Below, piece after piece: positions 12,318 through 23,504 of a stretch of 64,000 nucleotides of DNA. The stretch comes from Branchiostoma floridae (lineage: Eukaryota; Chordata; Leptocardii; Amphioxiformes; Branchiostomatidae), in the NCBI RefSeq assembly GCF_000003815.2, contig NC_049996.1, forward strand, positions 7,088,131 to 7,152,130, written 5' to 3'. The notes beneath the pieces are model-generated. The model saw nothing but the letters and a program-made list of their open reading frames with translations. It was not told the DNA's origin and did no database searches. The position numbers were made by a program, and so were the translations under genes. How positions within the stretch are numbered: the stretch's first letter is position 1; the number at the start of each line of letters is the position of its first letter.

Positions 12318-15300
12318 CTATTCATAAACTTTGATCTTTTGCTGTATGGGTTCCTTGCAGAGAGGACAACCCGTTAACTGTAACAGACATGTTTCACAGC
12401 TGTTGTAGTGTCCACAGGGCTGGATCAGATGGGACCTTCTCTTGGTGTGACACACAGAGCACACGTAACGTTGGTTCTGTACAGGTCGGGAAGAGAAATA
12501 AACTGTTAACTGTAACAGACATGTCTCACAGCTGTTATAGTGTCCACAGGGCTGGATCAGATGGGACCTTCTCTTGGTGTGACACACAGAGCACACGTAA
12601 CGTTGGTTCTGTGTGGGGTATGAAGAGAAATACAACTGTTAACTGTAACAGACATGTCTCACAGCTGTTATAGTGTCCACGGGGCTGGATCAGGTGGGAC
12701 CTTCTCGTGGTGTGACACACAGAGCACACGTAACGTTGGTTCTGTGAAAACCAACAAACTGTCAACACAAATATGACCTAATTGAGTACAACAGCTTTGA
12801 AATTGCATGTCAATGGTGCTGTTGTAGTGTGATTTAGGCATTGTGAAGTAACACATATGAAAAGCAAGGTTAAACACTTACATGCATTTCCTCCATCATT
12901 TCTGTGCACATGTTTGTGATGGTCTGACACTTCTGTTTAGCATTCTTGTCCCGGAGATCTGACTGTTGTCTTTCCACATACTGTGTGATCAGGGCACACC
13001 TGTAGGTAAAACAGGCCAACATCTGTTAGAAGTGAAAACCGAGAAATAACATGCATCTACAATGATTTACGTGTAGAAAAAAAATCAATCATAAATAGTT
13101 TTTTTCATATACAATGAATTATTTGACAATGTCCTTGCTACCTCCCACCCTCAGTCTTTGACAGATTCTTTTCAGATGAATATGTTAAAAGAGAAAAAAA
13201 CAATGAATAGCAGCAGCCATGGATTCTCAATCACTTTGAAAGTCCTGTACATGTACATGTACATGTATGCAGATCAAGGGTGTGCCACAGTCATGGCAAA
13301 CACATAATGTGCATGATTAAGCCTACAGAAAGTGTGATGAAGTTAGACTACCTTTTCTGCAGCTCCCCTCTGTAGTGTTGCACCTCCTCTACCAGTAAAT
13401 GGTGTTCACTGACCAGGGTGTGGGGGAAGTTCTCATTTTCCCTCTCCAATTTGTCCAGTCTGGCCTCCCTGTCATGAAGGGTCTGACTGTACGTGACCGC
13501 TTCTTCTTCCAGCCTCCGAACATGGCGGTCTTTCTTATCAAACTCAGCCTACAGAGGTTTAAGACAAGTCATTCTTCTGATATCAAAAAAACTTCGTCAT
13601 AGTTATCAAAATGTCCTACTGAAGTTTGTCATGGCAAATCTCACAAACAGAAGGTATTTTTGAGAAAAACACTGTATAAAATCAAAATACATGACTTGTA
13701 CAGTATAGGAGGGGATGTCCCTGTAGCTCAACTGGTAGCAGCCCCACAGTCGAGCTACTAGAGGTGCCTTAAGCACATCATAAGGGAAAGTGATAGCAAC
13801 TCCTCCCTGTAAAAATATACCCAACTACAGAAACAGCAAGGAAAGGTGCTGCCCTATGTGCCCAAAGGCACTGCAACGGTCTGATCATGACATTCAATAT
13901 GTCCATCTGTCTCGGAAGACATGATGGTATGCAGACAGGATGGGTTTTAGGCGACCCGTCCCAGTGCCTGTCCTGCACTTTGGGTTTTTTTAAGGTGAAG
14001 GAGGGGTGTGCACTTCCATATCCACACTCTCGTCCACTGACACACTAAGTCCTACAGGGGCAACTGTATGCAACGTGTAAGACGGCCCCAGCAGATGCAG
14101 GTTTGTTGTTTGAAGTTTCCGTCTCCTAGGATGAATTCTGACCAAGGATGCAAGGGGTTCCTCCTACCCCTGACGCATGTGTCATGGCGGGTGCGTCATG
14201 CCTGAACATGCCCCTATGGCCTGCCACTGCCACAAAGGCCTGTCACTGCCACTAGCTGCAGTTAGGTACTCATCCACACCTGAGTTAAGTGAGGAAAGTC
14301 CTGTAAAGTGCCTTTCCCAAGGGCACAAGATCGGTGACACGGCAGCCGGATTCGAACTCAGGACCTCTTGGGCCTGAGACTAACGAACTGCTGATTGCGT
14401 CATGCGATCTCACATTCAATATAGAAGTTCAATATACATGTACATGATTGCACAATGATTTCATGGTAATATTAACGCGATAGCTTACCTCAAACAGTGC
14501 CTTGAGTTTCTTGACTTCTGCCTGAAACTGGTCTTTAAACTTGTTGTAAGCATCATGGTAGCTGATCTCTTTGTTCATGACTTCCTTCTCTGCCAGGGAC
14601 AGCTTGGTGGTCAGTTTGTTTAACTCTGTCTTGTTCCTCTCTGCTACTTCTTTAACTTGTCTCTGAAAAATAGTGTTAACACAGTGTGCATGCTTTGCAG
14701 CTTGTGCTGTGACCAAAAAAAATGTTTATCTAGCAACAATGTCTACAGTTTTTTGGCCATACATACTTTTGTCATAATCATTTATCCAAACTGTGAGAAA
14801 CCCATGTCTGATTAAAAAGACCAAAAGAACTGTTAATTAGTTAATGTTTCATGAAGTCATGCTACTCTCCCATTTAACTACTTCAATGCAGGATCATTAT
14901 TTGTTTTAAATTGATTCTTCTTGTGCATTTTAGGCCCTATACCATTTTACCAGCTCTTGTTCTTACCTCTAACTCTATAACCCTGGCCTGTAGCTGGTAC
15001 ATAACCGTTACCTCTAACTCTATAACCCTGGCCTGTAGCTGGTAGATAACCCTTACCTCTAACTCTATAACCCTGGCCTGTAGCTGGTAGATAACCCTTA
15101 CTTCTAACTCTATAACCCTGGCCTGTAGCTGGTAGATAACCCTTACCTCTAACTCTATAACCCTGGCCTGTAGCTGGTAGATAACCTTACCTCTAACTCT
15201 ATAACCCTGGCCTGTAACTGGTAGATAACCTTACCTCTAACTCTATAACCCTGGCCTGTAGCTGGTAGATAACCTTACCTCTAACTCTATAACCCTGGCC

Positions 15301-18300
15301 TGTAGCTGGTAGATAACCCTTACCTCTAACTCTATAACCCTGGCCTGTAGCTGGTAGATAACCCTTACCTCTAACTCTATAACCCTGGCCTGTAGTTGGT
15401 AGATAACCCTTACCTCTAACTCTATAACCCTGGCCTGTAGCTGGTAGGTAACCCTTACCTCTAACTCTATAACCCTGGCCTGTAGCTGGTAGATAACCTT
15501 ACCTCTAACTCTATAACCCTGGCCTGTAGCTGGTAGATAACCTTACCTCTAACTCTATAACCCTGGCCTGTAGCTGGTAGATAACCTTACCTCTAACTCT
15601 ATAACCCTGGTCTGTAGCTGGTAGCTAACCTTACCTCTAACTCTAACCCTTACCTCTAACTCTATAACCCTGGCCTGTAGCTGGTAGATAACCCTTACCT
15701 CTAACTCTATAACCCTGGCCTGTAGCTGGTAGATAACCCTTACCTCTAACTCTATAACCCTGGCCTGTAGCTGGTAGATAACCTTACCTCTAACTCTATA
15801 ACCCTGGCCTGTAGATGGTACATAAACCTTACCTCTAACTCTATAACCCTGGCCTTTAGCTGGTAGATAACCTTACCTCTAACGCTATAACCCTAGCCTG
15901 TAGCTGGTCCTCCCTGTCCACACAGTCTTTATGAGTGGCTACAGCATCCACAGGTCTGCCCTGCTGGTGAGATGCAGTACAAAACGGAGGGGCGCGGTGG
16001 CACTCCTGCAAAACACAAGCGAAACAACATGTACAAACATCTGTTCATACCACAAGGTTTGTAGCACAATAGTGTTCAGATGAAAGGTTCAGGTATAATG
16101 TATACTTGGTAGACACATACACTGAGCTTTCTTCTGTTGGTTCTTCTCAACTGATTGTGTCAAAAGACAGTAAAAGGTTCCTACACTACAAGTATTCTCC
16201 ATGCACATAGAAGTCTTTGAATTACTTGCAAATTGTAATTGGGAAGACATAAAACAAAGATTGTTACTAGTAATGAATCTATCACATCTGGCAAGAAGGG
16301 TATAGGAATACTAGTAGGTATGCTTCAATGTCTTTACACAGCATTTACATACAACACACGAGCACAGAACAGGGTTGTTAGAACATAAGGAAATTCTGCA
16401 ATTATCGAATACTTTTAGGAGATACAAATATAGCATGCATTATACAACATGTACCTGCAGGGCCAGTTTGTTGAGCACAAACAGCATCATAGGGTCGTTT
16501 GACCTCCCACCAGTTCTCTTGATGTGGGGTCTTCTGAGTTCTAACAGGGCGTGGCATAGTCGCACTTCTCTGCACATGCACTGGGGACAAGAGGGAAGAA
16601 ACAATATTGCTGGGATACAAACACACATCACAGCACTTAAAAAGGGCCCGAAAACATAGTCAGCAATTCTGCACATAAGAATACCAAGTAGTGAAATATT
16701 TGCTCTGTCCTTGGTGCTGAACTCGCATTATTTACAACAGTTTAAAATAATTGTTTAGCTGATAAAGGCACCATTTACTACAACTTTTAGTCGACAACTT
16801 TGGGGCCTAAAGAAGACTTGTGCTGTGACCTCTTAGTAAATTTATGACAGTCACCCTCAGTTCTGCAGGTTGATATCTACACAAAGCCAAATCTGGAAAT
16901 GGCTCTTACACAACAGGGGTTATACTACTCATCAAAGAGCACAGAGATACAAAGTTAGACATAATCATGTATATACTAGTCAGCATAACAGATGGCCTAT
17001 CCTGTGTAAACAAACCTTACCTTGGTTGTACCCTGTGCACACAGCCTGCCAAAGTTGTGCACCATCTCAAGATCTAACATCCAATAGGGGACATCGATAC
17101 GGCTGCCATGCCAACCTGGGCCCTGGAAATAAGAAACACCTTGTGATTGGATGAAAAAAGCATCAACAGTAGAAATAAGGGCATATCCTTTACCAATTTT
17201 GCCATCTTCAAAAAATCTTGTGAGAAATGTGTTTTCTCCTTGGTGCTGAACTGCCATTATATAGCTGCATAGCCACATAAGTTTAACATTTTCCTGCTAA
17301 GGTAGCCTTTGGCATCAAATTTGTACTGTTTAGAGTATAAGGCAGTAGATAGAAGGTTAAATGCATCCAATTGTTGTTTTTCTGACAGGTAAATTGTAAA
17401 TGACTCAAAATGTGCAACTCACTCCAACTACATTAATTAAAACATTACAAATAAAGGTTTCTCCAGCATATCATACATTCTTCAGACTTCAAAGCTAAAA
17501 AACGGAACGCTTTCTTGAATGAAGCCTTTAATTCTGTTTTGTGTAAGGCTGATTGAATTTAATATACTTGTGAACATGTTTCATGCTACCATAAGAAATG
17601 TGTTGCACTCAAACCTATCTGAGAACACCATCCAGGGGACCGATAAAAAACGGTCTATGTAGACAGGTGGTCCCTATAGAAAGGAATTATTCTGAATGCT
17701 TATGTCAATGGGAAAAAGTATGTACAAGAACACTGACAAATCCTTATATAGAATCCAGAGGGTCCTCATGTAGAGATGGCCACTAGTGCAGGTTTGACTG
17801 CAAGCACATTGTACTGCAGTGTTTTGTACTAACAGACTATCATATTTCTTCATACTGTAAGATTACCTCTAGTTGTTGAGTCTGTATAATGTCCACCCAG
17901 GATGACCTGAAGTCAGGGTCAGCAGTCTGCACCAGTCTGACCGTGTGTTCCAGCGCGTCTCGCTGTTCGTCCGACAGCTTCGGACTGTTGATGGCAACTT
18001 TCTTCTTCTTAGTGGCCCTGCTGTCCGCCAGGGCCTCCTCAACTGACAAATGGCGGCCTGACTTCTGTAGGATCTCATATAGGGTCTTGTTACAGGATAC
18101 AATCTGGGGAAATACACATGTACATGTATAGAGATTAAAAAAACATGCATCAGAGCTGTAGACTTCTGAATTGGTATATTACCGATGATTAATGATCATA
18201 TGTATTGAACCTAATGATCGTATGAATTGAACCTAATAGTACTGACATGACTGTACATGTGCATCACATAATATGCAATAAGTCCATTCTAAAAATCTAC

Positions 18301-21300
18301 ATTAAATTTTGTATTTTCAGTGTTTCTGAGAACAAACGCCAATTCTACTAGTACAGATTGCGATCGGGATCTCCCCTAGGAGAAACTCCGATCGCGATCT
18401 CTCCTAGTAGAATTGGCGATTCTTCTGGATCGTGATCTCTACTGTGACATATACAATATACATATGCCAAACTAAATGTTTGTTTGTTTGCTTACATTCT
18501 TGTTGAGTTCATCCTTGACTTTCTGCAGTTCTCCCAGAGCCATGGTGTTCACTACAGGGAAGGATGTGTCACCGTGTCTCCTGTTCAACACATGACAAAA
18601 ACATAAAATGTTTCTTAGCTTGACACATACAGCATAGTTGTCATCTTTGTTGTATGATTCAGATGTGGTTTCAAACAAAGCTGCATCTTGAATTAGTTAA
18701 GATTCCTAGTTAAGAGATCCTGGATTTGGATATGCTTGTTGTCTTTCACAACTCATAACTTTTTCCTTAGAACACCTCTCCTTTTTCTTGTGACATGAGA
18801 CATTATTGATGAAACAGATGTACATGTTGATGTACGTACTGTGCAAACTGATCAGCCATCAGCATAGCAGTACTCTGGGTGTTGTACAGGTTGGCATACT
18901 TCACATCTCGGCATTTGCTGTGGAGAGAAAGATAAATACACATTTCAAATCAGTGAAATTCCCTTGGTTCTCTCTGATGATTGTCTTAAAATAGCAAGAA
19001 GTAAATCTATTCGTGTGAGCAAGCCTGTTTTGACACACAAGAACAGTCTGTCAAATTTAAGCTTTCAAATGAAACTAGCCATCTAATAGTATATTATGTA
19101 ACTTGATATTATATTATAAGCCAAAATCCCGAAGAAACTGTTACTAACTCATCCTCCACCAGCATGTAGTAATGCCCTGCCAGGTCTGGTCTTCTCTCTA
19201 GGGCTCGTACCCACATACTGCTTACCTGCAGAACAGGGATGGTGGAAATTTTGTAGGTTAGAGAGAAAGTTACAACAACTGCAATGTCCAATATTATGGC
19301 TTGCATCAATGTAGGCCTTTCCTCAGCATTAATGATGAAAAAACCTTGCATGAAATGTACTTTGAAAATGTAGTTTGCAAATTGAGTAGTTTTTGACCGT
19401 ACAATCCAATGAAGCATAAGATTTTTGCACTAAACAAAATAAAGAAATCATGATGAAATGCGGGAAAGTCTACAATATCACCTTGTGGAATATAATAGGT
19501 TATGTGATTCTCTACTCACATGATGGTCGATCTCACTAGGATGTGGCACAGCATGTCTGTCTCTGTCTACTTCTAACTGGCAGAAATCCACTCCAGTCTT
19601 CAGGTCATCCTTCCTGAGGTCCTGTACCCATACACTCTTCACATACAGCTGGCCCTGGAGGTCTTTGTCCAACAGTAGGGTACCTACAATACAAATACAC
19701 ATTGTCAAGCACATTGTACATGAATGATGTTAGCTACAGTACTCTTCTGTCAAACCAAACAATAATCAATTAGATCTTATAGGAGAGAATCTCTTGAATT
19801 TGTTAATTAGTATTACTCGTCTTCACTAAAGCACTACTGTATGACTGCTTTATACATATATGTTGGACAATGGATAAATGTGCCTATGGGGTTAAGGCAT
19901 ATGAATACAGCACGTGTGTCTACATATATCTTACCTAGTTCAGTCTTGACACAGTTTGCAGCTGGGGCAAGGAACAGGAATCTCTTCACCTGTTAGAACA
20001 ACAATAGAGATGGTCAACTGCAGGTAAAAACAAAGAAAGTCGAACAAACATCTCCTTCTTTCTATACAATGTTTTGGGGAAGACTAGAGATATTACAAAG
20101 AGAGATACAATATACCAGCAGCTGTACAAGACTTACATGTTCCTGCCACTCCCCCTGTTGGATGCTGATGGTAGTGCAGGTGTCTGCTCTCTCCAGTTTC
20201 ACAGGACTACAGAACAGGTAAGAAACATTGGTCATGTAAAATATCACACATCAACAAATGATGTTCTTGTTAGGAAAACCATGTTAGAAGTAGAAATCAA
20301 TCTAAGAAACAGGATGAAAGCGTATAATGTATAACACTGAACATTATAGAGAGGAATGCTTCCTCACCATTTTGGGAAGTTTATGTCACTCTCAACATCA
20401 CTGCTTCTCTCTGTAAGAGGTAAAAGAATAGCAATTTAAACTCAAATATCATCACTCTATAACTGAATAACTAACTTTGAAGTCTATAAAATTGTTTTAC
20501 TGATAAGAGAGTATAATGCATACATGTACATGTACCAGTACATTGTACAGTAGAATGTAATTTGTACTAGTAGTACATCAATCATCTAATTCATCCATAA
20601 TGTACATGTAAATAAAATGTATGTATTTTGTTAAATTGGAATAAAATGTATTGTGAGCTATAAATCATAATAGAGTGGCGCCCCCAAGAACAATGTTATG
20701 GGAATAGCCATTTGCGTGACAGTGCTAGGTTAACAACCCAATGAACAGTGCTATAGAAAAAGCCATTTATACCAAGTGATAGTACTCGTTGCCTCAGACT
20801 AAATAATTTCCTAGTACATGTACTAGCTATATACAATTTTCCCAACTGTATATTAATAAACAAACAAACACTTTTCTCTACCTGAGACCACAACTGTGAG
20901 CACCTCCTCCCCAAAGTTCTCATCCTCCTGCAGTTCAAACCTCCACCTGTCCTCACTGGTCTCCATGGTAACCAGCCGACCACGCCTTAGCAGGGCCAGC
21001 GCACCGATCTTCATCCCCTCACCAAACTGACCGATCACGTCACGGCACCGCGGCTTCTTGGAGTAGCCAAGCAGTAAACACTGTAGAGAAGAAACAAAAG
21101 TTGAACAGATTAACAGTCAACATATTGCCATCTCAAAGACAAAACACATTTCTTGCCCTACATAAGCAATGATCTGTCAGTTACTGTATCTTCTAATTGC
21201 AACAGTATATACTGACTATTCTAATGATGGATACCAGCATAGTCTTTACATTTTCTTATGTATCTTTTCTTATGTATCTAAAAGTGCTAATTCTAATTCA

Positions 21301-22306
21301 ATGTTTTATACAAATAACAACTTTGTGTGGGAATAAAATTTCAGCTCAGTATAAGAACTACATGAATTTATAAAAATGCATTTTTGCAGTCAAGAATTCT
21401 TTCCATCAGGAATAGTTAGGAAAGTTCTACTTCATGTTTTCAAATCTAATAGTTTAATCCACACCTTTTTGTGCAGTCCAATGTTCCTGTTGATGAGAGT
21501 GAGCCTGTTGTCCACCTTACTGTAGTGTAGCCAGCCCAGAGTGGTGGTCCTGTTGTCCCAGTCTATGGCAGTTACCTCATACTCTACAACAGCACTGTCA
21601 TCTTTCTGTATGTGTAAAGGCAAGCATCTTTATCAAAAATTTTAGTCACCAATACCAGCAAGATAGAGTAGTCGGCTCAACCAATAACAAAAAACAACAT
21701 AATAAACATTTACATAAGTACAGTCAAACCTGGCTGTACTAGTGACCTCTGCATGAGCTTGATGAAGACCGCCTGACAATTAGGACCACTTTTTGGTAGT
21801 CCTTAAGATGCATCATCAAGAACCCTGTGTCTCATACAAATCCCTTGACCTATATGTTTCACTGTAGTTTAGAGTAGAGTAGAGTGTAGAGTAGAGTTTA
21901 GTCAAGTAAAGCGCAGAGTAGAGTACAGTAGAGTGCACAGTAGAGTAGAGTAGAGTGTAGAGTAAAGTAGAATACAGCATGTACAGTAGAGCAGAGAGTA
22001 TCTCTATGACTCTAGTAGAGTGTAGAGTAGAGTAGAGTAGAGTTCTTTGGTTGAGTATGAGTATCACTCTAGTTTGAACATCTAAGTCCCCCTGCTGTAG
22101 TGTAAGAAGACAACACAATCCCAAATCCTCACCTTTAGCATGTACTTGAGGTTCTCCCTGTCGAAGGTGATGAGTTCCTGATCGTACACCTGTAGGATCC
22201 CATCGTGCCAGTTCTGTACCATCTCTCTCAGCCCCTCCCATACGTCCCAGTTAGGGGCGTAGTGCCGAGTTAGGGACAGGGGGATCAGAGTCCGCTTAGA
22301 TCCCAT
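12318..22306 (-). CDS. GHKL-type ATPase - coiled coil - RING finger protein (candidate E3 ligase)
   Basis: Eighteen coding exons on the minus strand chain through matching phases to 775 aa: 22306-22133, 21605-21465, 21080-20882, 20410-20368, 20206-20137, 19989-19935, 19683-19520, 19225-19149, 18917-18840, 18580-18496, 18103-17867, 17122-17021, 16580-16455, 16005-15877, 14662-14489, 13548-13352, 12999-12882, 12476-12318. The N-terminus has an N-box-like motif LREMVQNWHDGI (about residues 26-37) and a G1-box-like motif DVIGQFGEGMKIG (about 119-131), as in GHKL ATPases. Residues about 540-720 are coiled coil. The C-terminus is a RING with spacing Cx2Cx11CxHx3Cx2Cx6Cx2C, the spacing of IAP-family RINGs. 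An ATP-regulated ubiquitin ligase is an inference; I recognise no named vertebrate orthologue. The first coding exon begins just after an acceptor at 22309, so a 5'UTR exon lies upstream. Two exon ends are tandemly amplified (see repeats). Confidence 0.82.
12365..12745 (-). repeat. Three tandem copies of the acceptor plus 5' half of the RING exon
   Basis: Three 132-133-bp units each hold a pyrimidine tract, an AG acceptor and the first 105 or so bases of the RING exon, with exon starts at 12741, 12608 and 12476. Only the last runs into the second half of the RING (CPLC, then stop at 12318). The middle copy is in frame with the last (132 bp apart). The first is out of frame (133 bp) and has Arg instead of the zinc-ligand Cys in the PCGH motif, so it looks decayed. 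Confidence 0.9.
13705..14400. mobile_element. tRNA-derived SINE-like sequences in an intron
   Basis: At 13715 the plus strand has an A-box-like TAGCTCAACTGG. At 14270-14400 the minus strand has a B-box-like GTTCGAATCC inside a tRNA-like segment, followed by a tail containing CTTGGGAAAGGCACTTTAC. The same T-arm plus tail occurs at 48975-49080 on the plus strand, which marks it as a dispersed family. No functional tRNA cloverleaf is claimed. Confidence 0.6.
14965..15910 (-). repeat. About 21-copy 44-45-bp minisatellite, each unit holding a splice donor
   Basis: On the minus strand each unit reads CAGCTACAGGCCAGGGTTAT, then AGAGTTAGAG/GTAAGG, reproducing the 3' end of the coding exon at 16005-15877 (DQLQARVIALE) together with its 5' splice site. 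I count about 21 units including the ancestral one. Units of 45 bp keep the coiled-coil frame open (15 aa); the 44-bp units shift it to a stop. All lie between the exon ending at 15877 and the next exon at 14662. Confidence 0.92.
18337..18418. repeat. Long inverted repeat (hairpin) in an intron
   Basis: Perfect 15-bp outer arms CGCCAATTCTACTAG (18337-18351) and its complement (18404-18418) enclose inner arms of about 13 bp centred on GCGATCGG/CCGATCGC with one mismatch. The whole 82 bp can fold as one hairpin. It could be a miniature element or part of one; no flanking duplication was evident. Confidence 0.75.
21860..22050. repeat. Pentanucleotide (GTAGA)n microsatellite
   Basis: Irregular repeats of AGAGT/GTAGA over about 190 bp in the first coding intron of the GHKL-RING gene. 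The derived reading frames on the minus strand (Tyr/Ser/Leu-rich) are artefacts of the repeat. Confidence 0.85.
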
Positions 22307-22308
22307 AT

Positions 22309-23504
22309 CTGTATTTAAACTTTGTAGATATGGAGAAAAGTCTTAATTAGTAATGTTATATGGCAATGGCTGTAACTTATAAGCCCTTTTACAGAGATAG
22401 GAACGCATGTGTACATGTGGCGACAGGAATTCTAGGTAACGTTACATGTAATATGTCTAAAGTAAATTCCCCATCAAAGAAAACAAAACCCGACTGGTCA
22501 TTGTTTTATGCAAATCGAAACAATGGTCTAGACAAGGGCTGTTTTCTTTTATAGGGACTTTAACCTTTGACATAATCTGATTCTACTGTTAACGTTAGTG
22601 TTAGTGTTGCCTGTCAATATAGCAATAAAATTCTTACTGACGGTCTTTCTTAGTGTATTAGGGACGTGTATTTTTACGCTAAATTACGTCACTGTCTCTT
22701 AATTTGAGCTAGTACTTTGGCGGACATGAACCTTGGCGATCGACGGAGAAAATTATTTTACTTCCGGGTTTAGAAAGCAGTCCGTTTTGGACCCCCAAAA
22801 AGCATCTTTAGTTTGCAGTCTATCATTCACAAGACGCATCCGCCTGTTCGAGGTCCTAAGATAACAGTCAAATTGATTACTCCAGCATTTGTGTGTTTGT
22901 AAACTTGTCCCGTGCCGTTTTCTAAGAGTCCCGGGACGTTTTGGAAAAAGTACTGCATCTGCCCCCCTCCCCCCTTTAACCGTAAACACACACATATGTC
23001 AAGTCCAAAGGTAGTTGGTGCCATTTTACGCCCGTAGATATATTTTAGAGGACTTACAAAATATTTTCAAAGTCGAAAAAAATAGGGAAACTTTACCTTG
23101 AAGAAGCTACAACGAAGGAATCATCTTCAAAAGGAGCGAAACTTTCGCCGATGAAAAACTTTGAGGCCCCTGACTCCCACTATTTAGCTGTCGTATGATA
23201 CATGAAAAGCTGCCTGAGCATATTCATTATAATGTGCCTTTTTTAATAAATATAACATTTTAGATTTTATCATATTGGCAAAATTTATTGTAAATAGACT
23301 AATTTCATTTATAGAAAAGATTAGATACTGAATTTATCGCTACAAAGTATGTCAGTTGTTTAGGACCTAATTAACAAAATTTTAGCCAGCCTAACTTTCA
23401 TTACATAACTTTTACACAACACGCTCCAAGTTTGAATGGTCATAGCTAGTATCTCTTGATATTACACGATTTCTCTCGTGTTTTCTATGATTTTTGCAGA
23501 CGAT
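22309..23504. promoter_or_regulatory. Probable bidirectional promoter between two divergent genes
   Basis: About 1.2 kb separates the first coding exons of the GHKL-RING gene (minus) and the DUF1295 gene (plus). A plausible minus-strand 5'UTR exon ends at a donor CTTCAAG/GTAAAG near 23098, and a plus-strand acceptor TTTTTGCAG lies at 23499, just 5' of the DUF1295 start. That places the transcription starts at roughly 23.1-23.5 kb. No TATA element is obvious. The assignment is inferred from gene orientation and splice sites. Confidence 0.4.

Noticed and set aside
13705-13760. Functional tRNA gene
   Set aside because: Only an A-box-like D-arm is present; no complete cloverleaf with a matching acceptor stem.
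14965-15910. Interstitial telomeric repeat or CRISPR-like array
   Set aside because: The plus strand reads AACCCT-like words, but the unit is 44-45 bp and reproduces the exon end with its donor; there are no spacers.
21840-22100. Tyr/Leu/Ser-rich minus-strand ORF
   Set aside because: Produced by the GTAGA microsatellite and spanning an intron.
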